This document shows, in pieces, positions 4,160 through 6,469 of a stretch of DNA of 6,469 bases (the stretch's first letter is position 1; each line of letters starts with the position of its first letter). The position numbers were made by a program, and so were the translations under genes. Below the pieces are notes generated by a model. The model saw only the letters and a program-made list of their open reading frames with translations. It was not told the DNA's origin and ran no database searches. The DNA is from Betaproteobacteria bacterium RBG_16_58_11 (GTDB lineage: Bacteria; Pseudomonadota; Gammaproteobacteria; Burkholderiales; Thiobacteraceae). Location: assembly GCA_001770235.1 (NCBI GenBank), contig MEQN01000008.1, positions 2,591 to 9,059 of the forward strand. The letters run 5' to 3'.

Positions 4160-5824
4160 ATGCGCGTATTGCCCATCGATGGCGTTGACGTGCAGGAATC
4201 GCCGCGCAAGCTTGGCTTGTTGCTGCTGCTGTGCGTGGCGTGGCTTATCCCTGGCTTGGTCGGCCATGCACCGTGGCGTCCGGACGAAGCCGGCGCCATG
4301 GGGATTGTTCAGCACATCTTAAAAACGGGTGAGTGGCTAGTGCCCACCTTGGCCGGTGAGCCGGATCTGACGTTTGGCCCCCTGTATTACTGGACCGCGG
4401 CACTGTTCGCTCAGGCCTTTTCCTGGGCCTTACCGGCACACGATGCCGCGCGTCTCGCGAGCGGTTTTTACGTGGCGCTCACACTCGGCGCACTTGCCTT
4501 TGCCGCGCGCGAAAGTTTCGGCCCGAGCATGCCGCGCCTAGCGCTGGCCTTGATGATCGGCAGTGTCGGCTTGCTCGCGCACGCGCATGAAATGACTACC
4601 GATACCGCGCTGCTGGCGGGATATGCGCTGATATTGTGGGGGTTTGCCTTGAGCGCGCGCCGTGCGAATCCGGCGGGTGTGCTGATCGGCGTCGGTGTGG
4701 GGCTAGCTTTTCTGGCGCGTAGTGTAGTGCCGGTAGCGGTGATCGTGATGACTGCGGCCTTGTTGTTGGCTTTCCCTGCTTGGCGCACGCGGCGCTATGT
4801 GCGCACCCTCCTGATCGCACTCGTAGTGAGTTTGCCTTTCCTGATGATTTGGCCGTGGCTGTTGCATCACTATGCGCGAGCGGAATTTTTTATTTGGTGG
4901 CGGATTGAAAATCTGCCGCTGCTCTACAAATTTTCTTTTTCGAGTGCGCGCAGCGAGCTGGTGTATTTTTTGCGCACCTTGCCCTGGTTCGCGTGGCCGG
5001 TGCTGCCGATCGCGTTGTGGTCGCTGTGGGGTTACCGCAGCAAGTTGCTGCGTGAACCGGGCTTCCAATTGCCGCTGGTGTTTTTTGGCATCCTATTTAC
5101 TGTCGCCTGTTTGAATGCGGAAAAGCGCGATATCCATTTGCTGCCGATCTTGCTGCCCTTGACCTTGCTCGCGGTGCCGGGTGCGGAGACGCTGCGGCGG
5201 GGTGCGGCGAATGCGCTGGGCTGGTTCGGCATCATGACCTTCGGCCTGTTCTCCGCCTTCATTTGGTTCGCCTGGGCCGCGCTCATGAGCGGGCATCCGG
5301 AACGCTTCTATCGTCATGTATTGAAGCTTCAGCCGGGCTTCGTGCCCCACTTTGAGTGGCTGGCCTTCATCGCGGCGATATTGCTTACTGTCTTGTGGTT
5401 GCTGCCGCTGCGTCAGTCATTTCGTTCCGGCCGACGCGCGATGTTTCATTGGGCGGCGGGCATCACCCTGATGTGGGGTTTGGCGGCGACCCTGCTCTTG
5501 CCCTGGATCGATCACGGCAAACGCTATACGGACGTGGTACGGACACTCAAGCGCCAGTTGCCGCCGCACTACAAATGCATCGGCAGCGCTGGGCTGGGCG
5601 AGCCGCAGCGCGGGGCTTTGTATTACCACGCAGGCATCGTGACCAAACGCGCGGAGCGCGCCGAGTTCGAAGCCTATGGTTGTGATGTATTTTTATTGCA
5701 GACCAACCCACGCAAGCATGATGCGCGACCGGGCGCGGGGTGGGTCAAGCTATGGCAAGGCAGCCGTCCCGGCGATAAATCCGAAGCCTTCGTGCTCTAC
5801 CGCATTAGGGCGCCGCGCCCGTGA
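4160..5824 (+). CDS. GT39/ArnT-like integral membrane glycosyltransferase
   Basis: A 554-residue polytopic membrane protein with roughly 11-13 hydrophobic segments, the first at about residues 18-35 (GLLLLLCVAWLIPGLVG). The first periplasmic loop has PWRPDEAGAMGI (38-49) with the Asp-Glu pair typical of GT-C fold enzymes, then GPLYYW (73-78), and EMTTDTALLAG (144-154) has the second conserved acidic position. AEKRDIHLLPILLPL (320-334) resembles the family's 'R..YLLPL' loop. Residues from about 455 to the end form a soluble periplasmic domain. Such enzymes move a sugar from a polyprenyl-phosphate donor to lipid A, protein or another acceptor on the periplasmic side; donor and acceptor cannot be told here. 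The usual KPPLYYW is altered to TFGPLYYW, losing the Lys and one Pro. The gene overlaps the next one by four bases. Confidence 0.85.
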   Translation: MRVLPIDGVDVQESPRKLGLLLLLCVAWLIPGLVGHAPWRPDEAGAMGIVQHILKTGEWLVPTLAGEPDLTFGPLYYWTAALFAQAFSWALPAHDAARLASGFYVALTLGALAFAARESFGPSMPRLALALMIGSVGLLAHAHEMTTDTALLAGYALILWGFALSARRANPAGVLIGVGVGLAFLARSVVPVAVIVMTAALLLAFPAWRTRRYVRTLLIALVVSLPFLMIWPWLLHHYARAEFFIWWRIENLPLLYKFSFSSARSELVYFLRTLPWFAWPVLPIALWSLWGYRSKLLREPGFQLPLVFFGILFTVACLNAEKRDIHLLPILLPLTLLAVPGAETLRRGAANALGWFGIMTFGLFSAFIWFAWAALMSGHPERFYRHVLKLQPGFVPHFEWLAFIAAILLTVLWLLPLRQSFRSGRRAMFHWAAGITLMWGLAATLLLPWIDHGKRYTDVVRTLKRQLPPHYKCIGSAGLGEPQRGALYYHAGIVTKRAERAEFEAYGCDVFLLQTNPRKHDARPGAGWVKLWQGSRPGDKSEAFVLYRIRAPRP

Positions 5825-6469
5825 CGCTGAACGCGCGCGGCGCATTGTTCCCGCTCTTAGCCGCGACCTTCGCGCTCAAGCTGTTGCTGGCCGCCTGGGT
5901 GCCTTTCTCCGGCGATGAGGCGTATTTCCTGATTTGGGGGCAGCATCCTGATTTCGGTTTCTATGATCATCCGCCGATGGTGGGGTGGTTGTTGTGGTTG
6001 ATGCTGCGCGTGTCTGATGCCGAATGGGTGCTGCGCCTGCCGGTGGTGCTGTTCACCAGTTTTATCGGCTATGGCTTGTATCGGCTGTTGCGCGATTGGG
6101 ACGAAGAAAAAGCGGCGCTGATTGCGCTGATCTATCTGCTGTCGCCCATGAATTTGCTCGGCTTCATCATTACCACCGATGCCGGCTTGATCTTCTTCAG
6201 CTTCCTCACGGTGTGGCTGGTCGCGCGCGCCCTGCAAAGCGGCAAGACCAAACATTTTGTCTGGGCCGGCGTGGCGTTTGGGCTGGCGTGCTTATCCAAA
6301 TATTTCGCCGCGCTGTTAGGCCTCGCGCTGATCGCGTATTGGGCGGCCACCCCCAAAGCGCGCGCGCAAAGTCAAAATTTCTTATGGCTGTTCGCTGCGG
6401 CCTTGCCCTTCATTGCGCTCAATGTGTATTGGAACTATGGCCATTGCTGGGCCAATGTGATGTTCAATG
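5821..6469 (+). CDS. Second GT39-like membrane glycosyltransferase (N-terminal part, runs off window)
   Basis: The frame is open from GTG 5821 to the window end (216 residues). The GTG overlaps the upstream TGA (GTGA, 5821-5824). An in-frame TAG at 5806-5808 rules out earlier starts, and AGGG at 5807-5810 is a weak ribosome-binding site, so translational coupling is likely. The protein has a first membrane segment (about residues 9-28), then PFSGDEAYFLIWGQHPDFGFYDHPPMVGW (28-56), with the catalytic-type Asp32-Glu33 and the family's 'DHPPL' loop in good form. ITTDAGLIFF (117-126) is the second acidic motif, and SKYFA (159-163) the usual K-Y/F motif. It belongs to the same PMT_2/GT39 family as its neighbour but is clearly not a recent duplicate. 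Substrate unknown; probably envelope glycosylation. Confidence 0.85.
   Translation, partial: MTLNARGALFPLLAATFALKLLLAAWVPFSGDEAYFLIWGQHPDFGFYDHPPMVGWLLWLMLRVSDAEWVLRLPVVLFTSFIGYGLYRLLRDWDEEKAALIALIYLLSPMNLLGFIITTDAGLIFFSFLTVWLVARALQSGKTKHFVWAGVAFGLACLSKYFAALLGLALIAYWAATPKARAQSQNFLWLFAAALPFIALNVYWNYGHCWANVMFN

Overview
The window looks like a chromosomal housekeeping stretch from a betaproteobacterium. The evidence is a SlmA whose helix-turn-helix and FtsZ-control regions read clearly, preceded by the C-terminus of a HAD-type pyrimidine 5'-nucleotidase (a pairing I recall from beta- and gammaproteobacteria), plus a MoeB/ThiF enzyme, a MaeB-type malic enzyme and GT39 membrane glycosyltransferases. 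A Nitrosomonadales-like host is my guess; no rRNA or marker gene is present to test it. There is no tRNA, rRNA, CRISPR array, transposase or phage gene.

Layout: the 3' end of a HAD hydrolase (1-147, +) and slmA (266-847, +) probably form one transcription unit, interrupted by an 84-bp palindromic repeat. A tiny secreted-peptide ORF (988-1125, +) follows and runs tail-to-tail into a MoeB-like adenylyltransferase (1136-1891, -). A second copy of the 84-bp palindrome (1979-2061) lies between that gene and an unrecognised 131-aa protein with a His-rich tail (2107-2502, -). A divergent intergenic region then leads to a single-domain malic enzyme (2750-3982, +), a 177-bp block of nested palindromes, and two overlapping GT39-like integral membrane transferases (4160-5824 and 5821 to the window edge, +).

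The most notable content is intergenic. One repeat family is an 84-bp long-stem palindrome with two copies; the stop codon of the HAD gene lies at its edge. The second family is a two-part element (a GGTCATGGC palindrome followed by a CTCTCTCCCC hairpin and a CTCGC hairpin) present in inverted orientation on both sides of the malic enzyme gene. Each copy ends just before the start codon of the neighbouring outward-reading gene, in the same sense orientation. One copy overlaps the malic enzyme stop codon and contributes part of the ribosome-binding site of the first GT39 gene. The malic enzyme itself stops where the phosphotransacetylase-like domain of typical MaeB would begin.

Functionally the genes are mostly independent: division-site control (SlmA), sulfur-carrier activation (MoeB/ThiF family), C4 metabolism and NAD(P)H supply (malic enzyme), and envelope glycosylation (the GT39 pair). 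I see no convincing new defence or mobile system. The candidates for something undescribed are the repeat elements used as gene borders or leaders, the 45-aa secreted peptide and the His-tailed protein.
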